Positions 1-6,973 of a DNA stretch of 60,915 nt are shown one piece after another (position 1 is the stretch's first letter; the number at the start of each line of letters is the position of its first letter). Made by a program: the position numbers and the translations under genes. This DNA comes from Janthinobacterium sp. ROICE36 (GTDB lineage Bacteria > Pseudomonadota > Gammaproteobacteria > Burkholderiales > Burkholderiaceae_D). The stretch is from positions 1 to 60,915 of the forward strand of contig NZ_PEBS01000032.1 in NCBI RefSeq assembly GCF_002869965.1, in the 5' to 3' direction. The notes beneath the pieces are model-generated. The model was not told the DNA's origin and ran no database searches. It saw only the letters and a list, made by a program, of their open reading frames with translations.

Positions 1-122
1 TCGTGACCAGTGATTCCGGTCTGGCCCTCAAACTGGGCACGATAGACCGGAATGGGTGGGCGCGATGGACCGGAATGGCTGGGCACAATGGACCGGAATC
101 GGTGGGCACGATGGACCGAAAT
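1..122. mobile_element. End of an IS21-like insertion sequence (four 23-bp tandem repeats)
   Basis: Four copies of a 20-bp unit close to TGGGCACGATGGACCGGAAT start at 34, 57, 80 and 103, an exact 23-bp period with 3-bp spacers. They differ from each other at only one to three positions. Arrays of near-identical ~20-bp repeats at the tips are known for IS21-family elements, where they bind the transposase; that assignment is inference, because no istA or istB sequence is in the window. The array ends where the KilA-N reading frame at 123-564 stops looking like its family, so 122/123 is the probable insertion junction. Confidence 0.55.
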
Positions 123-564
123 ACCCAGTCAGCTCCTCTGCACTACCCTCATCTAATGGCTCGCCGCGCAGCAAGAGATCAATCTGCTCATCGCACCAAA
201 TTTCAAAATCAACGTCAAGCCAGCGCGCGAAAATCACCGCCAGCTTCGGATGAAGCCAGGTTCCAGCAAAACCGGATTTTCTGGTATTGCCACCACGGCT
301 TGTTTTTACAAAGTGAGATTTTTGCACTTTGAGGTGTTCGCACCTGGCAAGTATGTACCGCTCAGTTTCCGGCAGGCGCAGCCAGTCTACTGGCCGCTTG
401 CCAAACCGCTTGGCCGCAGCTGTGGCGTTAAACCAGCCATTATCCTGGAAGGTGAATGCCGCCCCGTTGTACTCGGCCTTGACGATGCTGGTGACGCCAC
501 TGATGCGCGCCGCATGGCGCCCTGCCGCCTCAGCAAGCAACTCTTCGGAAACGCGATCATTCAT
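28..564 (-). CDS. KilA-N domain phage protein, C-terminus replaced by IS sequence
   Basis: The first ~147 residues carry a KilA-N DNA-binding domain (about residues 25-135): the stretch GWFNATAAAKRFGKRPVDWL, then GTWLHPKLAVIFARWLDVDF and the closing EIWCDEQIDLLLRGE. KilA-N proteins are common in phage regulatory and lytic-control regions, but the function of this one is not known. Beyond residue ~147 the frame runs into the tandem repeats of the IS end and continues for 31 unrelated residues to a stop at 28, so the natural C-terminus is lost. The gene is transcribed leftward, divergent from the early operon starting at 1206. Whether the truncated protein still works cannot be told; KilA-N itself appears complete. 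Confidence 0.7.
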   Translation of the reverse strand: MNDRVSEELLAEAAGRHAARISGVTSIVKAEYNGAAFTFQDNGWFNATAAAKRFGKRPVDWLRLPETERYILARCEHLKVQKSHFVKTSRGGNTRKSGFAGTWLHPKLAVIFARWLDVDFEIWCDEQIDLLLRGEPLDEGSAEELTGYFGPSCPPIPVHCAQPFRSIAPTHSGLSCPV

Positions 565-1122
565 GTGATTGTCCAGTCGGTTTGATTGAAGGGCGGAAAA
601 TCAAGAGTAGCACGGCCACCAGCCCAGTGCGCTACTGCGCGCAGCATCGCCCGGCGATTTTTTTGCGCCAGCGGGCGAAATTATTTTCCACTCTTATTTG
701 CTCTGTAATTGGTACTAAAAAATCATTATCTTGCTCTTGAAGTAAGCTTTTGATCTTGCTTTTCCAAGTTCTAAAGCTACTGTTTTGAAGTCTATGCCCT
801 TGGAGACTCGGTTCCTGGGCAGCACTCTCCCAGTAGCCAAGCGATAAAGCCTGGCTCCGTGAGAACGCTGAATGCCCCTCTTCGACTTCGGACACTGCGC
901 ATAGGGAAGACTTTGACCGTTTCCAGCCCCCGACTCGACTCTCCCCACTATCACCCATCGTTGCCGCCAGTCGTCCTTCTTGCGGCCCTTCCACTACGCC
1001 CGTTTCGCGTTAATACCCTGGGTACTGCGTAGCGTTCGCCGGCTCCATCTATCTGGACTCGCGCTGCCCGGCGTGATTTGGTCCGGGCATCCGGTCGCTT
1101 TTGAGGCGGCGAAAGAATTTTA
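565..1122. other. 560-bp stretch with no convincing gene
   Basis: This gap separates the leftward KilA-N gene from the rightward early operon, the place where temperate phages usually keep their repressor switch. I see no helix-turn-helix protein in any frame. Leftward frames of 79 and 120 codons exist (715-954, 632-994) but resemble no family I know and overlap each other. The part near 660-800 is clearly richer in A+T than the phage genes. The part at 799-841 can fold as a hairpin (CTTGG/CCAAG around CTGGG/CCCAG), so an RNA rather than a protein is possible. Treated as unassigned. Confidence 0.4.
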
Positions 1123-1169
1123 ACATAAACTGTAGCATTGCTATTGCACATAAACTGTAGCACTGCTAT
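1123..1169. repeat. 22-bp direct repeat, 25-bp period, at the early promoter
   Basis: ACATAAACTGTAGCATTGCT at 1123-1142 recurs at 1148-1167 with one change (T to C), and both copies continue with AT; 21 of 22 bases match. The 25-bp period is about 2.4 helical turns. The second copy covers the -35 and the start of the -10 of the promoter at 1144-1172, so a repressor or activator bound here would directly control the early operon. The operator role is inference. Confidence 0.6.
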
Positions 1170-1172
1170 AGT
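1144..1172 (+). promoter_or_regulatory. Sigma-70-type promoter of the phage early operon
   Basis: A -35 TTGCAC (1144-1149) and a -10 TATAGT (1167-1172) are separated by exactly 17 bp, both one or two bases from consensus. Transcription would start near 1179, 27 bp before the first small ORF, which has an AGGAG ribosome site. The promoter is overlapped by the 25-bp direct repeat, which suggests regulation. Confidence 0.65.
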
Positions 1173-1205
1173 TCACTCCATCGAAAGCAAACACAGGAGT
1201 ACGAC

Positions 1206-1295
1206 ATGTCCCCAGCAGAGCTCGCAGCACTAGAAGCGGTCTACATCGCCCACGGCGAAGTGATCCCGGCAATCGTCATTCCAGCGCGCAGCTGA
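1206..1295 (+). CDS. Hypothetical phage leader peptide, 29 aa
   Basis: An ATG preceded by CAGGAG at a good distance opens a 29-residue frame beginning MSPAELAALEAVYIAHGEVI. It is the first frame after the early promoter and ends 5 bp before the next start at 1301. No known family. It could be a real small protein, a coupling leader for the next gene, or the 5' remnant of a longer gene that has shifted frame. Confidence 0.4.
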   Translation: MSPAELAALEAVYIAHGEVIPAIVIPARS

Positions 1296-1300
1296 TCGCC

Positions 1301-1675
1301 ATGAGCGCCCGCGACCACGACGCCGCCGATCTGCGCGAAGAAATGATCACCTGCCTGACAGCCGAGAAATATGAAGCCGCACGCACCGTCGTGCTGACGG
1401 GCAGCGTCGGCTCCAGCGGCATCGCCAACCTGTTGCTCGACAAGTTGGCCGAGCGCGGCGTGATGAATGTGCTGGCGCGCACCGCCCTTGCATGCGACGA
1501 CGCCACGGCTGGCGCGGCGATGCGGGAATTTGTGGCCGGCACGATTTACGAGGATGCGGTGGCCGTGGCCACTAGGGAGATCGACAGCGCCGCCCGGCTG
1601 GCGCGCGACGATCCGGCGAACTGCCAGCCCAAGACGCGCGCCCAGGCGGTGGCGCTGGAGAAATTGCAGGTTTAA
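1301..1675 (+). CDS. Hypothetical phage protein, 124 aa
   Basis: The frame opens MSARDHDAADLREEMITCLT and is Ala-rich, with alternating helices and no cysteine cluster, signal peptide or membrane segment. Codon use (GCC, CTG, GAC) matches the surrounding phage genes. It lies in the early operon before the structured RNA region. I do not recognise the family. Confidence 0.55.
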   Translation: MSARDHDAADLREEMITCLTAEKYEAARTVVLTGSVGSSGIANLLLDKLAERGVMNVLARTALACDDATAGAAMREFVAGTIYEDAVAVATREIDSAARLARDDPANCQPKTRAQAVALEKLQV

Positions 1676-1710
1676 CGGTCGGCCGCGCCGGAGGTAAGGC
1701 GGAAACAAGG

Positions 1711-1876
1711 GATTTGCCACCCGAAAAGCAGCACGGCACCGTGGAGGAATTCCCACCTCCCTGCGCAGGTGACCCGAAAGGGCAAGCGCAGGAACCACAC
1801 AGATTTCGCCCTGCGCTTTGGCCGCAAGCCATTGCAGTTCTGCAGAGCCGGTAGGGGAAATCTGGGTGGTGGCCGC
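1711..1876 (+). ncRNA. Candidate multibranched structured RNA
   Basis: No credible ORF crosses 1676-2115. Base pairing visible by eye: a closing helix GCCACC/GGTGGC (1716-1721 with 1868-1873); a hairpin GGAGG/CCTCC (1743-1747 with 1756-1760); a 7-bp helix CCTGCGC/GCGCAGG (1760-1766 with 1786-1792) topped by CCC-GAAA-GGG (1773-1782), a GNRA tetraloop; and a 12-bp helix with one bulged G (1800-1812 with 1853-1864) enclosing TGGC/GCCA. Together this forms a plausible four-way junction. The GNRA loop reads correctly only on the + strand, the direction of the flanking genes. I cannot match it to a known RNA class; a tRNA-like sequence follows 135 bp downstream. Confidence 0.5.
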
Positions 1877-2011
1877 ATAACTGAATCCGATTGGCTAGTA
1901 CCCGATCCGTACCCAACCCAGTAACCGCTATGCGTCTAGCCTGGCTTGAAAGCGAGAAGGTGAAAGTAGCCCGCCTATCACACGCGCTTCCTGGCGTACG
2001 CAGGAATAAAT

Positions 2012-2095
2012 ACCCCGTTAGCTCAGTGGAGAGCGCCGAGGACACTAACTCGGAGGATGGCTTAGCGGCCGGGTTCGACTCCCAGCGGGGCACCA
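2012..2095 (+). tRNA. Degenerate tRNA-like sequence ending in CCA
   Basis: The stretch contains TAGCTCAG-type D-arm (GCTC/GAGC at 2021-2034), a perfect 5-bp anticodon stem CCGAG/CTCGG (2036-2040 with 2049-2053), a canonical T-arm core GGGTTCGACTCCC (2071-2083), an acceptor pairing CCCCG/CGGGG and an encoded CCA at 2093-2095. Odd points: the anticodon loop has 8 bases (GACACTAA), the D-loop only 6, the T-stem has a C-A mismatch, the acceptor 3' strand is one base short, and the variable region is 15 bases long, as in class II tRNAs. The loop ends ...CTAA as in Ser(GCT) tRNAs, but the identity is uncertain. It may be a decayed phage tRNA or the 3' part of a tRNA-like regulatory RNA. Confidence 0.5.
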
Positions 2096-2115
2096 AATAA
2101 CCAGAGGAGCAGGAC

Positions 2116-2247
2116 ATGAGCTACATCATCACCATCCGCACCGCCGACGGCGTGCGCAGCTATCCGGCCATTGGCGACCTGGGCGCCCTGCAGGACGCGG
2201 CTTATGACGCAGGCGCCCTGGGTGTCACGGTAATGGTGCGCACATGA
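2116..2247 (+). CDS. Hypothetical small phage protein, 43 aa
   Basis: The ATG follows an AGAGGAGCAGG ribosome site and opens a 43-residue frame starting MSYIITIRTADGVRSYPAIG. The stop TGA overlaps the next start (ATGA at 2244), typical of coupled phage genes. The pattern suggests a small beta-alpha protein of the kind found in many early phage operons; no function is known. Confidence 0.6.
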   Translation: MSYIITIRTADGVRSYPAIGDLGALQDAAYDAGALGVTVMVRT

Positions 2248-2489
2248 TCGCCCTCTTCCACCGCCTATTGGCTGTCCACCGCCACTACCAGGCGCAGCAC
2301 CAGCACAGCATGAACAAGATGCGCCTGGCCGGCGTACGCCGCGAACTGGCCGGGCTGGAAGAAATGCGCAAGGAACTGATCACTGCGCAGATCGAAGCGC
2401 TGATCGACCTGGATGCATCCGCCGCGCGCGTGAAGCAGCTGGGCCGCTCCCATCGGGAGGCGCAGTGGACGTCGTCAGCCAAGCCGTGA
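2244..2489 (+). CDS. Hypothetical phage protein, 81 aa, helical
   Basis: It begins MIALFHRLLAVHRHYQAQHQ and overlaps the upstream gene by 4 bp. Residues ~25-70 form an amphipathic helix with regular Leu spacing (RRELAGLEEMRKELITAQIE), likely a short coiled coil. No known domain. Its 3' end overlaps the GTG-started gene at 2465. Confidence 0.55.
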   Translation: MIALFHRLLAVHRHYQAQHQHSMNKMRLAGVRRELAGLEEMRKELITAQIEALIDLDASAARVKQLGRSHREAQWTSSAKP

Positions 2490-2605
2490 TCGACGTGGCC
2501 AGCCAGGCCCTGCGCAACTGGCATGCCGGCCACGCAATCGTCTACGCCGTCCGCCTGGCGCTGTTGAAGGCAGAAATCATAAAACTCACAAGGAAAAAGT
2601 CATGA
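2465..2605 (+). CDS. Hypothetical small phage protein, 46 aa, GTG start
   Basis: A GTG at 2465 with GGGAGG six bases upstream opens a 46-residue frame starting VDVVSQAVIDVASQALRNWH and ending IIKLTRKKS. The TGA overlaps the ATG of the ERF gene (ATGA at 2602). Good ribosome site, tight coupling at both ends and full use of the gap between neighbours support it as real. No family recognised. Confidence 0.5.
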   Translation: MDVVSQAVIDVASQALRNWHAGHAIVYAVRLALLKAEIIKLTRKKS

Positions 2606-3375
2606 ACGCAGTTACGCAAGAAAGCCGCACCGCCATGCAGGTGGTGGAGCACGATCAGGGTGAACTTTCGACCACAGCGCCTCAGCGGCAGAGCCTGAGT
2701 ACTGTTGGCCCCGCAGACCTGTTGCGCTATGCGCTGGACAGCGGCGCTGATCTCGATCGCCTGGAAAAGCTGATGGAGTTGCAAGAGCGCGACAACGCCA
2801 ATAAGGCCCGCATGGCTTTCGTGGCTGCCATGGCCGAGTTCAAAAAGAATGCGCCGACTATTTTCAAGGACAAAAACGTGTCTCACTCGGGCATTTCGTA
2901 TGACCACGCCACGCTTGGCGGCATCTGCGAAGTCGTTATTGAATCTCTGGCGCGGCACGGTATCAGCCACGACTGGGACACCAAACAACCCGAAAGCGGC
3001 ATGATCGTTGTCAGCTGCTCCCTTACCCACGTGCTGGGCCACAGCAAGTCGACCACGATGGAGGCGCCGCCGGATAACTCCGGCAAGAAGAATGGCATCC
3101 AGCAGATCGCCAGCACCGTGACCTACCTGCAACGCTACACGCTGCTGGGCGCGTGCGGCTTGGCCACCAAGGACATGGACGATGACGGCCGCGGTGGCGC
3201 GCAGGAAGCGCCGGTTGCTGTAGTTGCTGCGCCTCGCCCAATCGGACCGAAAGGCTTGGTCGCCGCCATCGCGCAAATCAAAGCCGGCAAATTCACTGTG
3301 GCGCGCCTGGTTAAGGAAAATATCCTGACCGAAGACCAGCTCACCCAGGTCAACGACGAGGTGAAAAGTGCTTAA
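2602..3375 (+). CDS. erf: ERF family single-strand annealing recombinase
   Basis: ERF proteins anneal complementary single strands during phage recombination and genome circularisation. The 257-residue protein has the family core: the N-terminal stretch AAMAEFKKNAPTIFKDKNV, SGISYDHATLGGICEVVIES, the HGISHDW motif and QQIASTVTYLQRYTLLGACG, followed by an Asp-rich KDMDDDG segment and a variable linker, then a small C-terminal helical domain. It sits directly before a RecB-like nuclease and SSB, the usual annealase-exonuclease-SSB module. Start ATG 2602 overlaps the previous stop. Confidence 0.88.
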   Translation: MNAVTQESRTAMQVVEHDQGELSTTAPQRQSLSTVGPADLLRYALDSGADLDRLEKLMELQERDNANKARMAFVAAMAEFKKNAPTIFKDKNVSHSGISYDHATLGGICEVVIESLARHGISHDWDTKQPESGMIVVSCSLTHVLGHSKSTTMEAPPDNSGKKNGIQQIASTVTYLQRYTLLGACGLATKDMDDDGRGGAQEAPVAVVAAPRPIGPKGLVAAIAQIKAGKFTVARLVKENILTEDQLTQVNDEVKSA

Positions 3376-4093
3376 ATTTCACCCATCCTCGCTCGGCATG
3401 ATCATGACCGACGCAATATCCATCGACAAGTCGCTGCTGCCGGCAGCTCTGCTGGAGGTCGCCGCCAGGGCGCGCAAGACCGACGCCGACAAGGAATTGC
3501 TGGCGCCCTACAAGGAAATGTCGCTGTCCGCTGGTGCCAAGACCTACTTGGGGAAACTGGCAAAGCAGTTCGTCTACTCCTACAACAAGGTGGTCGAGAC
3601 GAAATATATGGACAAAGGCCTGGCCTGCGAAGACGAGGCGATCGACATGATCAACCGCCTGCGCTTCGAGAGCTACACGAAGAACACCGAGCGCCGCGAA
3701 GATGAATTTCTGACCGGCGAGTGCGACATCTACGTCCCTGGCGTAAAGACCATCGATACCAAAGTGTCATGGGATCTCGACACCTTCCCGGCACTGAGCG
3801 AGGACTGCCACGACAGCCTGTACGAGTGGCAAGGCCGGGCCTACATGCGGCTGTGGGACGTTCCTGAGCACGAGGTGTGCTTCGTGATGCTGAACACGCC
3901 GGACGAGCTGATCCGCTACGAGCAGCGCGAATTGCACGAGGTCGAGCACATCGACCCGGCGCTGCGGCTCACCAGCATCACCTACCAGCGCGACGCGGCG
4001 CTGGAAGAAAAAATGGTTAACAAGTGCCGGGTAGCACAGAAATACCTACTCAACACCGTAGCGCGCATCAACCTGGAACACAAATCTAACTGA
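3368..4093 (+). CDS. YqaJ/RecB-like phage exonuclease
   Basis: This 241-residue protein carries a PD-(D/E)XK nuclease core: acidic CEDEAID (residues 87-93), GECDIYVPG with Asp120, then TIDTKVSW with Asp130 and Lys132, and a QxxxY motif (Gln155-Tyr159) as in RecB/YqaJ exonucleases. It probably resects double-strand ends so that the ERF protein can anneal the exposed strands. The GTG start at 3368 has GAGGTG upstream and overlaps erf by 8 bp; ATG codons at 3398 and 3404 are alternatives without a good ribosome site. Confidence 0.8.
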   Translation: MLKFHPSSLGMIMTDAISIDKSLLPAALLEVAARARKTDADKELLAPYKEMSLSAGAKTYLGKLAKQFVYSYNKVVETKYMDKGLACEDEAIDMINRLRFESYTKNTERREDEFLTGECDIYVPGVKTIDTKVSWDLDTFPALSEDCHDSLYEWQGRAYMRLWDVPEHEVCFVMLNTPDELIRYEQRELHEVEHIDPALRLTSITYQRDAALEEKMVNKCRVAQKYLLNTVARINLEHKSN

Positions 4094-4109
4094 GCGAAAG
4101 AATATCAAA

Positions 4110-4619
4110 ATGGCTAAATTATTTGGACTGGCGCGCATCGGGCGCGATGCGGAAATCCGCCACACAGCAAATCAAGATGCGGTGTGCAGCCTGTCACTGG
4201 CGTTCACGTGGGGCAAGAAAGACTCAAGCGGCAAGCGCCCTACGCAATGGGTCGATGGCTCACTGTGGGGCAAGCGCGCCGAAGCGCTGGCTCCGTACCT
4301 GCTCAAGGGCACCTTGATTGCGGTGACGCTGGATGAAGTGCACATCGAGACCTACCAAGGCGCGAACGGCGCTGCCACGAAGCTGGCGGGCAAAGTATTG
4401 GACATCGAACTGGCTGGTAGTCCGGCTGCGGCACCAGCACCTGCTCAGGCGCCAGCGCCACGCCCGGCGCCCCGGCCAGCACCCGCCCCGGCGCCGAACT
4501 TCGCCGATATGGATGACGACATTCCTTTTGCCTACAGCAACGTCGGCCACTCGGTGCACGTGGAATCGCGACAGATGGAGCGCTCGCGCCACGGCCGCAA
4601 CTCCAGTACCGAGTTCTGA
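4110..4619 (+). CDS. ssb: Phage single-stranded DNA-binding protein
   Basis: An OB-fold of ~100 residues (MAKLFGLARIGRDAEIRH, LSLAFTWGKKD, WVDGSLWGKRAEALAPYLLK, VHIETY) is followed by an Ala/Pro-rich linker and the acidic tip DMDDDIPF at 133-140. In most bacterial SSBs DDDIPF is the very C-terminus and docks partner proteins; here a further 29 basic/polar residues follow. The protein would coat strands made by the upstream nuclease. The binding fold itself looks complete. Confidence 0.88.
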   Translation: MAKLFGLARIGRDAEIRHTANQDAVCSLSLAFTWGKKDSSGKRPTQWVDGSLWGKRAEALAPYLLKGTLIAVTLDEVHIETYQGANGAATKLAGKVLDIELAGSPAAAPAPAQAPAPRPAPRPAPAPAPNFADMDDDIPFAYSNVGHSVHVESRQMERSRHGRNSSTEF

Positions 4620-4697
4620 CTCAAGCGCAATAGGCCCGGCTGGGACGGCATCAGCACCGCTCAGCCACCCACCAAAACCCGACCATAGGAAGAAAAC

Positions 4698-5990
4698 ATG
4701 AACGCAGTCACCGAAGCCGAAAGCAACGCAATCGCCACCCTGCCGCCGGCCGCACGCGCCGCGCTAGCCCTCAGTAGCACCAAAACCGAAACTGCGCTGC
4801 GCGAACTGATCAAAGCATCCGCCAGTATTGTCACCGTGACGAACAAGGCAGGCCGCGAGGAATGCCACACGGCTTACATGAAGCTGAAAAACTCGCGCGT
4901 TGCTGTCGGCCACACTGCCGCCGATGCAACCGAGGACGCCAAGAAATTTACGGCTGCCGTCAAAACCGAAGCTGCGCGCCTGGTCGAGATCATCAGCGCC
5001 GAGGAAACTCGGCTGCAGTTGCTGCGCGACGGCTTTGATGCCATCGAGGAAAAGCGCAAGGCTGACGAACTGGCGGCGGAAATGGACCGCATAGCCGCGA
5101 TCGCCAGCGCGCTGCAAGGCATCCGCGAGCGCGGCACTGACGCGGCATTCATCGACAAGACGGCGGCCGCCACGCAGGCGTCAATCGACAATCTCGAAGC
5201 GATGCAGATCACCGACACCATTTACCAGGAGCGACTGGCCGAAGCGGTCGAACTGAAGGCTGCCACGCTGGCGCAGATGCTGGACATACTGGCAGTGCGC
5301 GTCGCCGCCGAAGCCGCCGAAGCCCAGCGCCTGGCCGACATTGCCGCCGCCGACAAGCTCCGCGCCGAGCAGGCCGAGGAAAACGCCAGGGTCGCCGCCA
5401 AGAACCAGCGCATCGCTGCCGAGAACGAGGCCGCCGCCCAGAAGTTAGCCGACCAGCAGGCGGCGCTGGACCTGGCCGCGCGTCAACAGCGTGAACAGGC
5501 CGAAGCCGCAGCGAAAGCTGAAGAGGTGCGCCGCGCCGAGGTCGCCCGCCTGGAACAGGTCGAGCGCAACCGCGCGGCCGCTGAGGCGCAAGCCAAGATC
5601 GACGCCGAACTCGCAAAGCTCGCCGTCGCCCGCCAGGCGCTGGCTGACGAACAGGCAGCCGCCGAACAGCGCAAAGCTGATGCACTGGCTGTCGAGCAAA
5701 TGGCGGCACGCGTGGTGGCCGACCATGTCGAAGCGCTGATCATCGATCAAGAGTTTGATGATCATGCAGCTGCCGAGGCGGTGCGCGTGGTGGAAGTTGC
5801 GCCGGCGCCGGCTGCGGTGACCAGCGTGCCGACGGACTTGGCCGACGCAGCTGATGAAATCTACGACGACGTGTCGTACCTGCGCGACCTGGCCAACAAC
5901 TCGAAGCTGGATGTTCTCACCATGATTTCCGCGCTGGAGTTGATCGACTTCGCTGCGGCCCGCGCTGCGCTGGCCGCAGAGCCTGCGTAA
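4698..5990 (+). CDS. Phage coiled-coil protein of unknown function, 430 aa
   Basis: The N-terminal ~190 residues are helical and mixed in charge (TKTETALRELIKASASIVTV). Residues ~200-350 are an almost uninterrupted Ala/Glu/Arg/Gln-rich coiled coil, e.g. AEEVRRAEVARLEQVERNRA, followed by a short acidic C-terminal domain. Similar long coiled-coil proteins are found beside ERF/SSB genes in many temperate phages and may organise recombination intermediates, but no activity is established. The start has an AGGAAGAAAAC ribosome site. The repetitive composition makes homology calls by eye weak. Confidence 0.7.
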   Translation: MNAVTEAESNAIATLPPAARAALALSSTKTETALRELIKASASIVTVTNKAGREECHTAYMKLKNSRVAVGHTAADATEDAKKFTAAVKTEAARLVEIISAEETRLQLLRDGFDAIEEKRKADELAAEMDRIAAIASALQGIRERGTDAAFIDKTAAATQASIDNLEAMQITDTIYQERLAEAVELKAATLAQMLDILAVRVAAEAAEAQRLADIAAADKLRAEQAEENARVAAKNQRIAAENEAAAQKLADQQAALDLAARQQREQAEAAAKAEEVRRAEVARLEQVERNRAAAEAQAKIDAELAKLAVARQALADEQAAAEQRKADALAVEQMAARVVADHVEALIIDQEFDDHAAAEAVRVVEVAPAPAAVTSVPTDLADAADEIYDDVSYLRDLANNSKLDVLTMISALELIDFAAARAALAAEPA

Positions 5991-6029
5991 TTGACCACCC
6001 AATACCCTACCCTTCCCTGGAGAACCCGC

Positions 6030-6734
6030 ATGCATACCGCAAATTCCATACCTCTCAAGCCCGTAGCATCGTCGGCACTGGCCGCCATTGGCCATGACCC
6101 TGCGACCGAAACGCTCGCCGTGCAGATGTTCCAAGGCGCGAAGCCAGGCAACGTCTACCACTACGCGAACGTCACCTTGATCGAATACAGCGCCATGGCC
6201 AGCGCCAAGTCCCTGGGAGAGTATCTGGCGCTCCACATTAAAGCCCATAAAGAAAAGCATCCGTGCACTAACATGGGCATGCCGGCCATTGAGCTGCCAC
6301 CGGTCAAGCTGAGCAAGGAACTGCTGGCAGGCCTGCTGACGGGCCGCGAATACGGCAAGGAAATGCTGAAGGAAGAGGAAATGCAGGCCAAGACGGCCGG
6401 CTTGATCGTCATCTTCAGCGCCAACGACGACCTGATGGAACTGCGCGGCGCAATCATCGCCGAATTTAACTGCTACGACGGCGGTACGGCGCACATCGAT
6501 GCCAAGGGCCTGCTTCCCGACCGCGAAAACGTCGTGGACGATGACGAACTGAAAGACCTGTTCGCGCGCCAACCTGCCGCCCACTCCATCGAGGCGCTGT
6601 GGTCCGCCGAAGAAGGCTACAGCTGGACTTACCGTACCGACGTGCCGCACGCCACCTTCGAAATCGTGGAAGACGGCGAGGCGTATTGCCGCGGCATCGT
6701 GATCGACGTGGCTGACCTGGGCGGTGCAGCGTGA
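6030..6734 (+). CDS. KTSC-domain phage protein
   Basis: Residues ~8-70 match the KTSC domain, a small fold seen in lysyl-tRNA-synthetase-linked and phage proteins: GHDPATETLAVQMFQ, NVYHYANVTLIEYSAMASAK and LGEYLALHIKAHKE. The remaining ~165 residues are not recognisable. The ATG at 6030 with CTGGAGAA upstream is preferred over a TTG at 5991. The 3' end overlaps the next gene by 4 bp (GTGA). Confidence 0.65.
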   Translation: MHTANSIPLKPVASSALAAIGHDPATETLAVQMFQGAKPGNVYHYANVTLIEYSAMASAKSLGEYLALHIKAHKEKHPCTNMGMPAIELPPVKLSKELLAGLLTGREYGKEMLKEEEMQAKTAGLIVIFSANDDLMELRGAIIAEFNCYDGGTAHIDAKGLLPDRENVVDDDELKDLFARQPAAHSIEALWSAEEGYSWTYRTDVPHATFEIVEDGEAYCRGIVIDVADLGGAA

Positions 6735-6973
6735 CCGGCCGCCCGGCCCGCAAGTCCGCCGCGCAGCTGCAAGCGGCCTGCGACAAGTTCAACGCCGCGC
6801 ACCAGGTCGGCGCCGCCGTCAGCGTCAAGCTGGATGGTGGTGAGGTCCGCGAGACGGTCACGACCAGCGAGGCGCAGGTCATGGGCGGCCACAGCGCAGT
6901 CATCTGGCTCGATGGCGTTCGCGGCTGCTATGACCTGGAACGCGTGACGGCTTTAAAGGCGGAAAAAGCATGA
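6731..6973 (+). CDS. Hypothetical phage protein, 80 aa
   Basis: A GTG start overlaps the previous stop (GTGA). It reads TGRPARKSAAQLQAACDKFN then a beta-rich part (VGAAVSVKLDGGEVRETVTT, GHSAVIWLDGVRGCYDLERV). The second half resembles a small SH3-like barrel in its pattern of short strands, but this is only an impression. It overlaps the next gene by 4 bp. Confidence 0.6.
   Translation: MTGRPARKSAAQLQAACDKFNAAHQVGAAVSVKLDGGEVRETVTTSEAQVMGGHSAVIWLDGVRGCYDLERVTALKAEKA

Noticed and set aside
34..122. A CRISPR or regulatory iteron array (four 20-bp repeats)
   Set aside because: Spacers are only 3 bp, no replication gene is near, and the array ends exactly at the break in KilA-N, which fits an IS terminus better.
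951..1163. A 70-codon leftward frame as a possible phage repressor
   Set aside because: No helix-turn-helix, Arg-rich composition, and it would start inside the operator repeat.
1123..1169. A short CRISPR array
   Set aside because: Only two copies with a 3-bp spacer at a promoter; no spacers and no cas genes.
2012..2095. Calling this the 3' end of a tmRNA
   Set aside because: The D-arm is tRNA-like and the tmRNA 5' sequence and tag frame are missing.
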